DNA from: Mycobacterium sp. BK086
GTDB lineage: Bacteria > Actinomycetota > Actinomycetes > Mycobacteriales > Mycobacteriaceae
Assembly: GCA_004362315.1 (NCBI GenBank)
Contig: SNWL01000003.1
Location: 1,612,001-1,676,000 of the forward strand
Direction: 5' to 3'
Length of the DNA: 64,000 nucleotides
Numbering within the stretch: position 1 is the first letter of the stretch; each line of letters opens with the position of its first letter. The notes beneath the pieces are model-generated. The model did not search any database and was not told the origin of the DNA. It was given only the letters and a program-made list of their open reading frames with translations. This document shows, piece after piece, positions 53,833 to 63,187 of this stretch. The translations under genes and the position numbers were made by a program.

Positions 53833-54681
53833 TCAGGCGTGTCGTACGTCCGGCAGGGGCTGATCGAGTAGGTACCGCGAGGCGTCGGTGACACTGGCCT
53901 CCGGACTCGGGGCACCGCGCCTCCACCCGCGCCGGCGGGCCCGCTGGAACTCCTGAAGGATGGTCTTCAGGATCCGCAGACCGTCCTTGACGGCATTGAG
54001 ATTGCTTGCGCCGTGGATCCGGTCGAGCTCATAACTGCTGACTTCGGCGATCTGCATTCCGCTGGCAGCCACCCGCACATTGATCAGCGACTCGATCTCG
54101 AAGCCGTCACCCCACTGCGGGCCGAGTGGCTCCGTCGCGGGCAAGTCCATGACGTCGAGGCAGTCGCGCCAGAACGCGTTGTACCCGTAGCACAGGTCGG
54201 TGTACTTGGTGGCGAACAACGTGTTGACCAGGGTGTTGAGCCCCCAGTTGCCCAGGCGCCGAATGCGGGTGATGTCACTGCTTCCGCCGCCTTGCACGAA
54301 GCGTGAGCCCTTGGCGAAGTCCTTACCCGAGATCAGCGCGCCGACAAAGCGCGGAATCTCGGCGGGGTCGGTGCTGCCGTCGGCATCGATCATGACGACG
54401 ATGTCACCCGACGCGGCCGCGAAACCACACGCGAGTGCGTTGCCCTTGCCCTTCCGGGTCTGCGTGAGATGCACACCGTTGGGCCACAATTCGCGTGCCA
54501 CCGCCGCTGTCTTGTCCACCGAATTGCCGTCGACGAACACGATCTCGTCGACATCATGAGGCAGCCGCGACGCCAGGTATGCCAGGTTGCGCTCCTCGTT
54601 CAACGCCGGTATCACAACGGATATGGTCGGGCGGCGCGTATGGTGCGACATCGCCTCCCAGATCCCGACGACCTTCGTCAT
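53833..54681 (-). CDS. DPM1/GtrB-like GT2 glycosyltransferase
   Basis: A 282-residue GT2 enzyme resembling polyprenyl-phosphate sugar synthases: ISVVIPALNEERNLAYLASRLP, FVDGNSVDKT, GKGNALACGFAAASGDIVVMIDADGSTDP, and KGSRFVQGGGSSDITRIRRLGNWGLNTLVNTLF. It probably charges a polyprenyl phosphate or starts the lipid-linked unit. No C-terminal membrane helices, so soluble or peripheral. The ATG overlaps the methyltransferase stop (ATGA); ATG 54651 is an alternative. Confidence 0.87.
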   Translation of the reverse strand: MTKVVGIWEAMSHHTRRPTISVVIPALNEERNLAYLASRLPHDVDEIVFVDGNSVDKTAAVARELWPNGVHLTQTRKGKGNALACGFAAASGDIVVMIDADGSTDPAEIPRFVGALISGKDFAKGSRFVQGGGSSDITRIRRLGNWGLNTLVNTLFATKYTDLCYGYNAFWRDCLDVMDLPATEPLGPQWGDGFEIESLINVRVAASGMQIAEVSSYELDRIHGASNLNAVKDGLRILKTILQEFQRARRRGWRRGAPSPEASVTDASRYLLDQPLPDVRHA

Positions 54682-55799
54682 AGATGGCTCTCCTCTCGAT
54701 CAAGACTCTGCATGGCTGGTTCATCGGTCATGAAACGGTCGTCACTGATCCACCGTCCGGTGAGCTGGGGGTATGCCACGGCGACCTCCTCGAGGAGGTC
54801 GGGCAGCGTCAGTAGAACGCAATCGGGTTCGGCCGCAACGAGTTCACTCGGCGCGATGATCGGAACATCCGTTCCCGGCATGCGGCGGCCCTGCTTGGCG
54901 CTGGACGCGTCGGCGACCGCCGCGACGAGCTTGGTGGTCACTCCGGCCAGCGCGAACAGCGCCACCGCGCGGGATGCCGCGCCGTAGGCGAAGACTCGGC
55001 GCCCCTGCGCGGCCTGCTGTTCCAGCCAATCACGCAGCGCGCGGCGATGATTGTCGGCGGCGCGCTGCAACCTACCAACGGACGCGGGATCGGTGATGGC
55101 CAGCTCGCCGGCGAGGATACCCCGCACGGAGTCCGGCGGAGCCACGTAGCCGTGTTTGGCGGCCACCAGAACCGTGCCGCCGTACAGGTCGAACTCCCAG
55201 GCGTCGACCGCGCTCATCCCGGCCTGGTCGAGCAGACCGAGCAGTGCGGTCATCGAGTAGTAGGCATAGTGCCCGTGCCGCAGCGCGTTCCACTGGCTCT
55301 TGCCGACGATCGTCGCCAGCGAGTGGTACTGAATCAGCAGCAGACCGTCTTCCGCGGTTGCCGCGGCACGGCGCGCGAACGCGGCCCGTTGGTCGGGTTC
55401 GTGCATCAAGCCGAAGCTGTCGAGAACGACGTCGGCGACGTCGGTTTGGTCGAATCCGCGCTCGGCGAGCAGCGGCAACCAGCTGCCGCCGTGGGGGCTA
55501 CCGAACTCACGCACCGTCGAGCCACGCAGGAGTTCGGCGGCCGCCACCCTGTTCACGGCGTCGACGGCCTGGAGTTGCAAGGCCTGCGGTTCGACGCCAC
55601 GGGGCTCGTCGGTCACGGTGTCGTCTTCGGCCAGCTGTGCCAGCCCGCACGATACGCACAGGGTCATCGCCAACGGACGCGACGATTCTTCGGGCGCAAC
55701 GGGATCGGTGGCCGCGGGGAAGAAATCCTGCGCAGGTACGCGCCCGAGATCCAGCACCGTCGAGAGTGCGAAACTGTGACATCCTCTGCAGCGAGTCAT
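54678..55799 (-). CDS. C-methyltransferase-like protein with degraded active site
   Basis: A 373-residue paralogue of the 58804-60060 gene. The zinc cysteines (C4, C7, C48, C51) and the C-terminal domain (GRRVFAYGAASRAVALF, WISDDRFMT) are kept. The SAM-binding part is altered: EFGSPHGGSWLPLL replaces the VEVASNDGYLL type, about 45 residues of the mid-section with the YAYFSSFSDSW segment are missing, and catalytic Y-H-E-H reads R174-H-G176-H177. Methyl transfer is doubtful; it may serve as a binding or structural partner. First gene of the GT operon, 14 bases from divergent rmlC. Confidence 0.78.
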   Translation of the reverse strand: MTRCRGCHSFALSTVLDLGRVPAQDFFPAATDPVAPEESSRPLAMTLCVSCGLAQLAEDDTVTDEPRGVEPQALQLQAVDAVNRVAAAELLRGSTVREFGSPHGGSWLPLLAERGFDQTDVADVVLDSFGLMHEPDQRAAFARRAAATAEDGLLLIQYHSLATIVGKSQWNALRHGHYAYYSMTALLGLLDQAGMSAVDAWEFDLYGGTVLVAAKHGYVAPPDSVRGILAGELAITDPASVGRLQRAADNHRRALRDWLEQQAAQGRRVFAYGAASRAVALFALAGVTTKLVAAVADASSAKQGRRMPGTDVPIIAPSELVAAEPDCVLLTLPDLLEEVAVAYPQLTGRWISDDRFMTDEPAMQSLDREESHL

Positions 55800-55813
55800 G
55801 GCACCATGGCCCC

Positions 55814-56374
55814 GTGCAGATCAGGCAAACCGACATCGCCGGGCTCGTCGTTCTCGTTCCCCAGCCGTTCTTCGACGAACGCGGTCTTTTCACCCGAACG
55901 TTCGATGCCGAGATCTTCGACGACTACCTCGGAACGCCGGGAGCCAGCGCGTCGTTCATCCAGGACTCCCAATCCCGTTCGGTACAGGGCACGATCCGCG
56001 GCATGCACGGCCGCTCGGGCGGTGGTGAGGCCAAACTGATCCGCTGCGCCAACGGCGCCGTACGCGATGTCGTCGTCGACATCCGCCCTGACTCGCCGAC
56101 TTTCGGCCACCAGGTCGCGGTCCAGCTCGACGACACCGATTTTCTTCACCTCTACGTGCCACGTGGGTTCCTGCACGGATTCCAGGCCCTCACCCCGACC
56201 GCCGATGTCTGCTACCGGATCGATCGCCCGCACGACCCGAGCGAGGATCTCGCGGTCGCGTTCGACGATCCCGACATGGGGATCGCGTGGCCGCTTGCGC
56301 CCACGGCGATCTCGGCACGAGACCGCGCGGCGGGCAGCTGGGGTCAGTTGGTCAGCCAACTCGACCTCCGGTGA
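55814..56374 (+). CDS. RmlC-like dTDP-sugar 3,5-epimerase
   Basis: A 186-residue cupin epimerase of the dTDP-4-dehydrorhamnose 3,5-epimerase family. The catalytic histidine is in RGMH (usual RGLHYQ) and the PRGFLHGF and VCYRID segments follow as in the family. It differs from canonical RmlC around RGMHGRSGGGEAKL. It is the only plus-strand gene between two minus-strand operons and overlaps the epimerase gene by 23 bases. A substrate other than 4-keto-6-deoxyglucose, or a 3-only epimerase, is possible. GTG start 55814. Confidence 0.82.
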   Translation: MQIRQTDIAGLVVLVPQPFFDERGLFTRTFDAEIFDDYLGTPGASASFIQDSQSRSVQGTIRGMHGRSGGGEAKLIRCANGAVRDVVVDIRPDSPTFGHQVAVQLDDTDFLHLYVPRGFLHGFQALTPTADVCYRIDRPHDPSEDLAVAFDDPDMGIAWPLAPTAISARDRAAGSWGQLVSQLDLR

Positions 56375-57392
56375 ACATCGCCCCGTCGAGCACACCCGTT
56401 GCGCGCAGTGCCTTCAGGCGGGCCAACCGGGTGAACTGATCGGTGAACGCCGCTTCGGTCAGCCCGTGAGCGGTGTAGCGGCCGTACAGCTCCGCCGCAC
56501 CCGCGGCCACCGACCACTGGGCCTCGTAGCCGAGGCGCTCGCGTGCCTTGGTGAAATCGACTCGGTAGGAACGCGGGTCGGCCCCGGTCTCACCGGTGAT
56601 GCGCAGTTCGGCACCCGGAACGACATCGGTGACCGCCTGGGCGATCTCTGCGACGGTGAGGTTGTTGGCCTCGGTGCCGACGTTGAACGCCTGGCACCAG
56701 ATCGCCTCTACGGGTTCGGTCAGGCAGACGGCGAACGCCCGGGCGATGTCCTCGGCGTGCACCAGGGGCCGCCACGGCGTGCCGTCGGAGAGCACCTTCA
56801 CCACACCGGACAGGACGGCGTGCCCGACCAGGTTGTTCAGCACGATGTCGGCGCGGAGTCGCGGCGAGAATCCGAAAGCTGTTGCATTGCGCAGGAATAC
56901 CGGCGCGAATCCGGAATCGGCGATCTTCACCAGATCGTCTTCGACCCAGACCTTGCTCTCCGCATACGGAGTGAGCGGCCGAAGCGGCGCCTCCTCGTCG
57001 ACCAGGTCGTCGCCCGCCGACCCATACACCGAACACGTCGAGGCATAGAGGAAGCGCGACACCCCGGCGGCCTTGGCCGCGTTGGCAAGCTGCACAGACG
57101 CGCGGTGATTGATCTCGTAGGTGACATCGGGGACGAGATCGCCGAGCGGGTCGTTGGACAGCGCCGCCAGGTGCACGACGGCGTCGATACCCACCAGATC
57201 CGCCGCGGTGATGTCACGCAGGTCCACCGGCCCGCCACCACCGATCTGCGGCGGGTCGTCGGGAGCTGGTCCCAGGACACAGTCGGCGAAATAGCCTGAG
57301 TCCAGCCCGATCACGTCGTGGCCGGCGGCGCGCAGAACGCCGACCATGACCGAACCGAGATAGCCCTGGTGGCCGGTGACGAGTACCCGCAT
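56352..57392 (-). CDS. NAD-dependent epimerase/dehydratase (extended SDR)
   Basis: A 346-residue extended SDR. The Rossmann motif is GHQGYLGS at 7-14, the catalytic set is STCSVYGS and YAESK, and RNATAFGFSPRLR binds substrate. It resembles nucleotide-sugar 4-epimerases or 4-ketoreductases; 4,6-dehydratase features are not evident. The ATG at 57392 is one base after the PIG-L stop. Likely to finish a nucleotide-sugar made by the neighbouring enzymes. Confidence 0.84.
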   Translation of the reverse strand: MRVLVTGHQGYLGSVMVGVLRAAGHDVIGLDSGYFADCVLGPAPDDPPQIGGGGPVDLRDITAADLVGIDAVVHLAALSNDPLGDLVPDVTYEINHRASVQLANAAKAAGVSRFLYASTCSVYGSAGDDLVDEEAPLRPLTPYAESKVWVEDDLVKIADSGFAPVFLRNATAFGFSPRLRADIVLNNLVGHAVLSGVVKVLSDGTPWRPLVHAEDIARAFAVCLTEPVEAIWCQAFNVGTEANNLTVAEIAQAVTDVVPGAELRITGETGADPRSYRVDFTKARERLGYEAQWSVAAGAAELYGRYTAHGLTEAAFTDQFTRLARLKALRATGVLDGAMFTGGRVG

Positions 57393-57393
57393 G

Positions 57394-58032
57394 TCAGCAC
57401 CCCCCGAATCGCAGCGACATCTTCTCGGCGGTGAACGCCTCCGCGTGCCTGCTGCGGCACTGCACCCCGCGCAACCGCGACAAACCCAGGAACGCCTCTT
57501 CGTCGAACCAGTCGTGCGCCGACTGTGACGGGTAGTGCTTGTGCAGCAGCCGGGCCTTCTCCTCGGCCACACCGAGCGGCAGCGGGTGGAACAGGTTCGG
57601 CTGGGGGGTGTCGGTCTCCCACTTGAGGATCTCGTACCCGAGGATCAGGTGGTCGCGGAATTCGGTGGGCAGTAGTTCGGCGAGCAGCCGGTGGTCCTGG
57701 TGGGCATCGTGGCGCTGCGGACCGAAAACGACCGCCGGATCACATGATTGGCGGAAGTCATGCAACGCCGCCTTCACCTGCTCCCAGTGCGCCGGTGTGC
57801 GGCCGTCCGGGATGTCCAAGACCGTCACCTGCACGCGGGCGCCCGGGCAGAACGCCTCGAGCGCCGCGCGTTCCTCGGCCTCACGCTCGCTGCCGCCGCC
57901 GGAGAGGACCAGCGCGTGTACGCGTGAGGCGGCCAGCGACAGCAGCGTGCCGCCCATCCCGATGGCGATGTCGTCGCAGTGCGCGCCGACCACCGCGATC
58001 TCGTCCACGTCGCCGGTCATGAGTTCACGCAT
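57394..58032 (-). CDS. PIG-L (LmbE) family deacetylase
   Basis: A 212-residue zinc deacetylase-like protein. VVGAHCDDIAIGMGG corresponds to the AHPDD motif (zinc His and Asp), with HQDHRLL providing the third ligand. Such enzymes de-N-acetylate GlcNAc-type residues. A SEREAEERAALEAF helix follows. ATG 58032 overlaps the nucleotidyltransferase stop by 8 bases; ATG 58020 is an alternative. It points to an amino sugar in the glycan, or to acetyl removal from a sugar nucleotide. Confidence 0.86.
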   Translation of the reverse strand: MRELMTGDVDEIAVVGAHCDDIAIGMGGTLLSLAASRVHALVLSGGGSEREAEERAALEAFCPGARVQVTVLDIPDGRTPAHWEQVKAALHDFRQSCDPAVVFGPQRHDAHQDHRLLAELLPTEFRDHLILGYEILKWETDTPQPNLFHPLPLGVAEEKARLLHKHYPSQSAHDWFDEEAFLGLSRLRGVQCRSRHAEAFTAEKMSLRFGGC

Positions 58033-58807
58033 GAGCGGGCTCCCACAGGGCCCAGGGCCGCTCACCGTGGCGATAGCCTTCGTCGAGTTCGGCCCGTTCC
58101 TTGAACGTATCGGCCGGCTTCCAGAAGCCCTCGTGCCGGTACCCGTACAACCGGCCCTGCCCGGCGAGCGCCTCGCAGGCGTCGGCGACCAGATCCCCAC
58201 CCGGGGGCAGATAGTCGAAAACCTCTTGGGAGAGCACGAAGAAGCCGCCGTTGATCCAGATCGGGAAGTTGGCGACGGGCACGATGTCCTTGACCTCACC
58301 GGAGTCCTTGACCTCGACGCAGTGGAACGACTGCTGGGGCGGCACCAGCATCATCGACACCGCGGCGCCGGAGGCATGGAACTTGTCGACGATGTCGTCG
58401 AGACGGGCATCGGTCAGCACGTCGGCGTAGTTGGCCAGGAAGTACTCGTCACCGTCGAGGTGCTCACGCACGCGCCGCAGCCGCTCCCCGATCGGGGATT
58501 CGAGGCCGGTGTCGACGAAGGTGATCGTCCAATCGCTGATGTCGTTGTCGAGCAGCTGAATCTCGCCGTCGCGCATGACGAAATCGTTGGACTCCGTCTC
58601 CCGATACTCCAGGAAGTACTCCTTGATACGGGAAGCGCCGTAGCCGAGGCACAGGATGAACTCCTTGTGTCCGAAGTGCGCGTAGTAGCGCATCACATGC
58701 CACAGCAGCGGGCGAGGCCCGACCATCTGCATCGGCTTGGGGATGTCGTCGTGAAGGGTGTTGCGCATCCGCATGCCGTACCCACCGCAGAACAAGACAA
58801 CTTTCAT
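58025..58807 (-). CDS. Sugar-1-phosphate nucleotidyltransferase (RfbF-like)
   Basis: A 260-residue nucleotidyltransferase like glucose-1-phosphate cytidylyltransferase: the start MKVVLFCGGYGMRMRN replaces GGxGTR by GGYGMR, then PKPMQMVGPRPLLWHVMRYYAHFG, DTGLESPIGERLRRV, FLANYADVLTD and WINGGFFVL. It probably makes a CDP- or dTDP-hexose that enters deoxysugar synthesis. ATG overlaps the methyltransferase stop (ATGA). Confidence 0.86.
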   Translation of the reverse strand: MKVVLFCGGYGMRMRNTLHDDIPKPMQMVGPRPLLWHVMRYYAHFGHKEFILCLGYGASRIKEYFLEYRETESNDFVMRDGEIQLLDNDISDWTITFVDTGLESPIGERLRRVREHLDGDEYFLANYADVLTDARLDDIVDKFHASGAAVSMMLVPPQQSFHCVEVKDSGEVKDIVPVANFPIWINGGFFVLSQEVFDYLPPGGDLVADACEALAGQGRLYGYRHEGFWKPADTFKERAELDEGYRHGERPWALWEPAHA

Positions 58808-60060
58808 CTCGCTTGACTCCCAACGACTTCCGGTTTCCTACTTACTGTGTGCAAGGTCGGCAGCGGGTAAACCAGCTCGCCGCCCCAGTCCGCGACATAC
58901 GCCAACTGCCGGGTGAGCTCGGCTTCCAGGTTCCAGGGCAGCACCAGCACGACGTCGGGCCGATCATCGGCGATCGCGCTCGGATCCAGGATGGGAATGC
59001 GGGTGCCCGGGGTGAAGCGTCCGTGCTTGTAGGGATTGCGATCGACCGTGTATTCCAGTAGGTCGCTGCGGATTCCGCAGTAGTTCAGCAGTGTGTTGCC
59101 CTTGCCCGGCGCGCCGTAGCCGACCACCCGCCGGTTCGCCGCCTTGCACTCCAGCAGGAAGCGCAACAGCTCGTGACGCAGGGTCTCGGTGCGAGTGCGC
59201 AGGTCCAGATAGCCGGTGATGTCATGCAGCCCGGCGCGCTTCTCGATGCCCAGGATGTCGAAGAACCGCGAAGTCGGCTCGGCCCCAAGGGTATCGGGGC
59301 GCGCCCACAGCCGGATGGAGCCGCCATGAGTGGGAATGAGTTCGGCGTCGACGACACTGAGCCCGGCGGTGGCGAGCGCTCTGGTCGCCGAAAGCACGGT
59401 GTAGTACTGGAAATGCTCGTGGTAGATGGTGTCGAACTGCCCGAGCGTCACGAGGTTGAGCGCGTGGTGGACCTCGATGCTCAACCAGCCGTCGTCGGCG
59501 AGTAAGGCGCGCAAGCCTTTTGCGAAGCCGACGATGTCGGGCACGTGTGCGTAGACATTGTTGGCGACCACCAGGTCGGCGGTTCCGTGCTCGGCGACCA
59601 CAGCGCCGGCGACGGCTTCGCCGAGGAAGTCGGTCCGGGTCGGCACCCCGCGCTCGCGGGCGGCGGCGCCCACGTTCTGCGATGGCTCGATACCCAGGCA
59701 CGGGATGCCGGCCGCCACGGCGTGCTGCAGCAGATACCCGTCATTGCTGGCCACTTCGACAATGAAGGAGTCCGCTCCGAGGCCCAGCCGGGAGGCGGTG
59801 TCGTCGACAAACGTCTTGGCGTGCGCAACCCAGCTGTCGGAGAACGACGAGAAGTACGCGTACTCGGTGAAGGTGTCCTCGGGGGTGATCAGGGCCGGGA
59901 TCTGCAGCAGCAGGCAGGTGTCGCAGAGCCGCAGGTGCAGCGGATACGTCGGCTCGGGTGCGTCGAGTTCATCGGCGCTCAAGAACCGTTCACACGGCGG
60001 GGTCGCGCCCAGGTCGAGAACGCTGACCAACCGGCCGGAACCACATAGACGACAAAGCAC
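58804..60060 (-). CDS. Sugar C-methyltransferase (TylC3/TcaB9 type)
   Basis: A 418-residue C-methyltransferase. The N-terminal zinc domain has C3, C6, C46, C49; SAM binding is VEVASNDGYLL at 101-111; the catalytic Y213-H-E215-H216 is in TIYHEHFQYY; the C-terminal domain starts near VVGYGAPGKGNTLLNYC. Family members add a methyl group to C-3 of a 4-keto-deoxysugar nucleotide, giving branched sugars. GTG 60060 gives the usual length; ATG 60108 and GTG 60144 are alternatives, the last within a palindrome. First gene of the left-running operon. Confidence 0.88.
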   Translation of the reverse strand: MLCRLCGSGRLVSVLDLGATPPCERFLSADELDAPEPTYPLHLRLCDTCLLLQIPALITPEDTFTEYAYFSSFSDSWVAHAKTFVDDTASRLGLGADSFIVEVASNDGYLLQHAVAAGIPCLGIEPSQNVGAAARERGVPTRTDFLGEAVAGAVVAEHGTADLVVANNVYAHVPDIVGFAKGLRALLADDGWLSIEVHHALNLVTLGQFDTIYHEHFQYYTVLSATRALATAGLSVVDAELIPTHGGSIRLWARPDTLGAEPTSRFFDILGIEKRAGLHDITGYLDLRTRTETLRHELLRFLLECKAANRRVVGYGAPGKGNTLLNYCGIRSDLLEYTVDRNPYKHGRFTPGTRIPILDPSAIADDRPDVVLVLPWNLEAELTRQLAYVADWGGELVYPLPTLHTVSRKPEVVGSQAR

Positions 60061-60136
60061 GCTGCCTCGATTCAGTCCCGCACTCCGCTCCCCGCGGCGG
60101 CGGTGCATCGATTCGCTCTGTCGGCTCCCGGCACCA

Positions 60137-60155
60137 GAATTCACGCTGTGAATTC
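60137..60155. promoter_or_regulatory. Perfect inverted repeat upstream of the glycan operon
   Basis: GAATTCAC-gct-GTGAATTC: eight-base arms, three-base spacer. It lies in the expected 5' leader of the C-methyltransferase operon, just downstream of a candidate promoter. It could be a dimeric repressor's operator or an RNA hairpin at the alternative GTG 60144. Confidence 0.5.
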
Positions 60156-60191
60156 GAGGTGACAGTTTCCGGCAGTTGTTCGCTCGGACAG

Positions 60192-60221
60192 ACTGTAGCT
60201 ACGTTTAGTTAGAAGCTGCAA
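60192..60221 (-). promoter_or_regulatory. Candidate promoter of the C-methyltransferase operon
   Basis: On the minus strand, TTGCAG (60221-60216) and TACAGT (60197-60192) are 18 bases apart. Transcription would begin about 45 bases before the palindrome at 60155-60137. Confidence 0.3.
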
Positions 60222-60462
60222 CAGATACCGGGCGGTTCGGGACTGGATGTGATCTAAAACATAAGTCCGCCCATATTTAGTAACTGTCGGCTCGTAAATA
60301 ACTGTGTGTGTCCGGTATATGTCCTGTTAAAGCCACACCACTCTGGGAATTGAAGGTTTGCCATTATCCGTTCGCGGGTAACAAGAATATCCCTCGCCGA
60401 GTGACCCACTGGAGCGAAAAGTCTCCCAGAATTGGGACTCCAGCATCACCACAGAGAATTAG

Positions 60463-62232
<1,770 letters not shown>

Positions 62233-62250
62233 CGAAAGGGGCTGGTGCCC

Positions 62251-62529
62251 ATGAGCAAGCACGAGGACATCACCGAACTCAGCGATCCCCGGGACATCAC
62301 GCTGGACAACCCGGAGCCGCTGGCGCCCGAGATCCGCATCGAGAAGGGCAACCCGAGCGACGTTGATATCGCCGCTCTGGTGACCGTTCTGGCCGCCGCC
62401 AGTGGCGGCAACCCGGCGCCCGGTCCGCAGGAGCTCAACCTGTGGGGCCACCCTGTCGACAAGCTGCGCTACGGAATCTCCAGCTGGCAGCGAGTCACGC
62501 TCTTGGAGCGCATGCACCTGCGGCGATGA
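62251..62529 (+). CDS. accE5: Acyl-CoA carboxylase epsilon subunit AccE5
   Basis: A 92-residue epsilon subunit that stimulates the AccA3-AccD5 carboxylase. The N-terminal half is acidic and disordered; the C-terminal [23 protein letters not shown] and [26 protein letters not shown] are typical. ATG 62251 is preferred over GTG 62245; AAAGGGG lies nine bases before. It follows accD5 by 18 bases. Confidence 0.92.
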   Translation: MSKHEDITELSDPRDITLDNPEPLAPEIRIEKGNPSDVDIAALVTVLAAASGGNPAPGPQELNLWGHPVDKLRYGISSWQRVTLLERMHLRR

Positions 62530-63167
62530 CGCGGGTCGTTCTCGGCTCGGCGTCATCCGGCCGGCTGCGCATCCTGCGCAGCGCCGGTATCGATCCGGTT
62601 GTCGTCGTCTCGGGTGTCGACGAGGACGCGATCGTCGACAACCTGGGATCCGATGCCGACCCCGGTGACGTCGTCAGCGCCCTGGCTCAGGCCAAGGCCG
62701 ACGCGGTGCACCAGGTCCTCGACCGCGAGGTCGCAGCGGATTGCGTTGTGATCGGCTGCGATTCGATGCTCTATGTCGACGGGCAACTGTCCGGCAAGCC
62801 GGGAACACCCGAACAGGCTGCGCGGCAATGGGACTCAATGGCGGGCCGGGACGGCCTGCTCTACACCGGACACAGCCTCATCAGGGTGCTGCACGGCGCC
62901 GCCGTGCAGACGGTGTCCCAGGCGGCCGTCACCCGGGTGCGATTTGCCAACCCCACCCCCGCCGACCTGGCGGCCTATGTGGCCAGCCGTGAGCCGCTGC
63001 ACGTCGCGGGCGCCTTCACCCTCGACGGGCTCGGCGGCTGGTTCGTCGACGGCATCGACGGCGACCCGTCGAACGTGGTGGGTCTGGGGCTGTCGGTGAC
63101 CCGTCGGCTCTTAAGCGAGGTCGGGCTGTCCATCGGCGATCTGTGGGTGACCAATCCGGTTAGCTGA
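62526..63167 (+). CDS. maf: Maf-family nucleotide pyrophosphatase
   Basis: A 213-residue Maf protein hydrolysing non-canonical or excess nucleoside triphosphates. [13 protein letters not shown] is the nucleotide-binding start; [10 protein letters not shown] holds the catalytic Asp, [12 protein letters not shown] follows, and [29 protein letters not shown] is the family C-terminal signature. ATG overlaps the accE5 stop (ATGA). Confidence 0.94.
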   Translation: MTRVVLGSASSGRLRILRSAGIDPVVVVSGVDEDAIVDNLGSDADPGDVVSALAQAKADAVHQVLDREVAADCVVIGCDSMLYVDGQLSGKPGTPEQAARQWDSMAGRDGLLYTGHSLIRVLHGAAVQTVSQAAVTRVRFANPTPADLAAYVASREPLHVAGAFTLDGLGGWFVDGIDGDPSNVVGLGLSVTRRLLSEVGLSIGDLWVTNPVS

Positions 63168-63174
63168 TCAGCGG

Positions 63175-63180
63175 TAGGCT
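63175..63180 (+). promoter_or_regulatory. Leaderless -10 box TAGGCT of sseA
   Basis: TAGGCT ends 7 bases before GTG 63188, the same spacing as at birA and the TetR gene. Confidence 0.4.
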
Positions 63181-63187
63181 CGTCGTC

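Noticed and set aside
60424-60437. Short palindrome TCCCA/TGGGA in the accD5 upstream region
   Set aside because: Five-base arms are expected by chance in a 450-base region.
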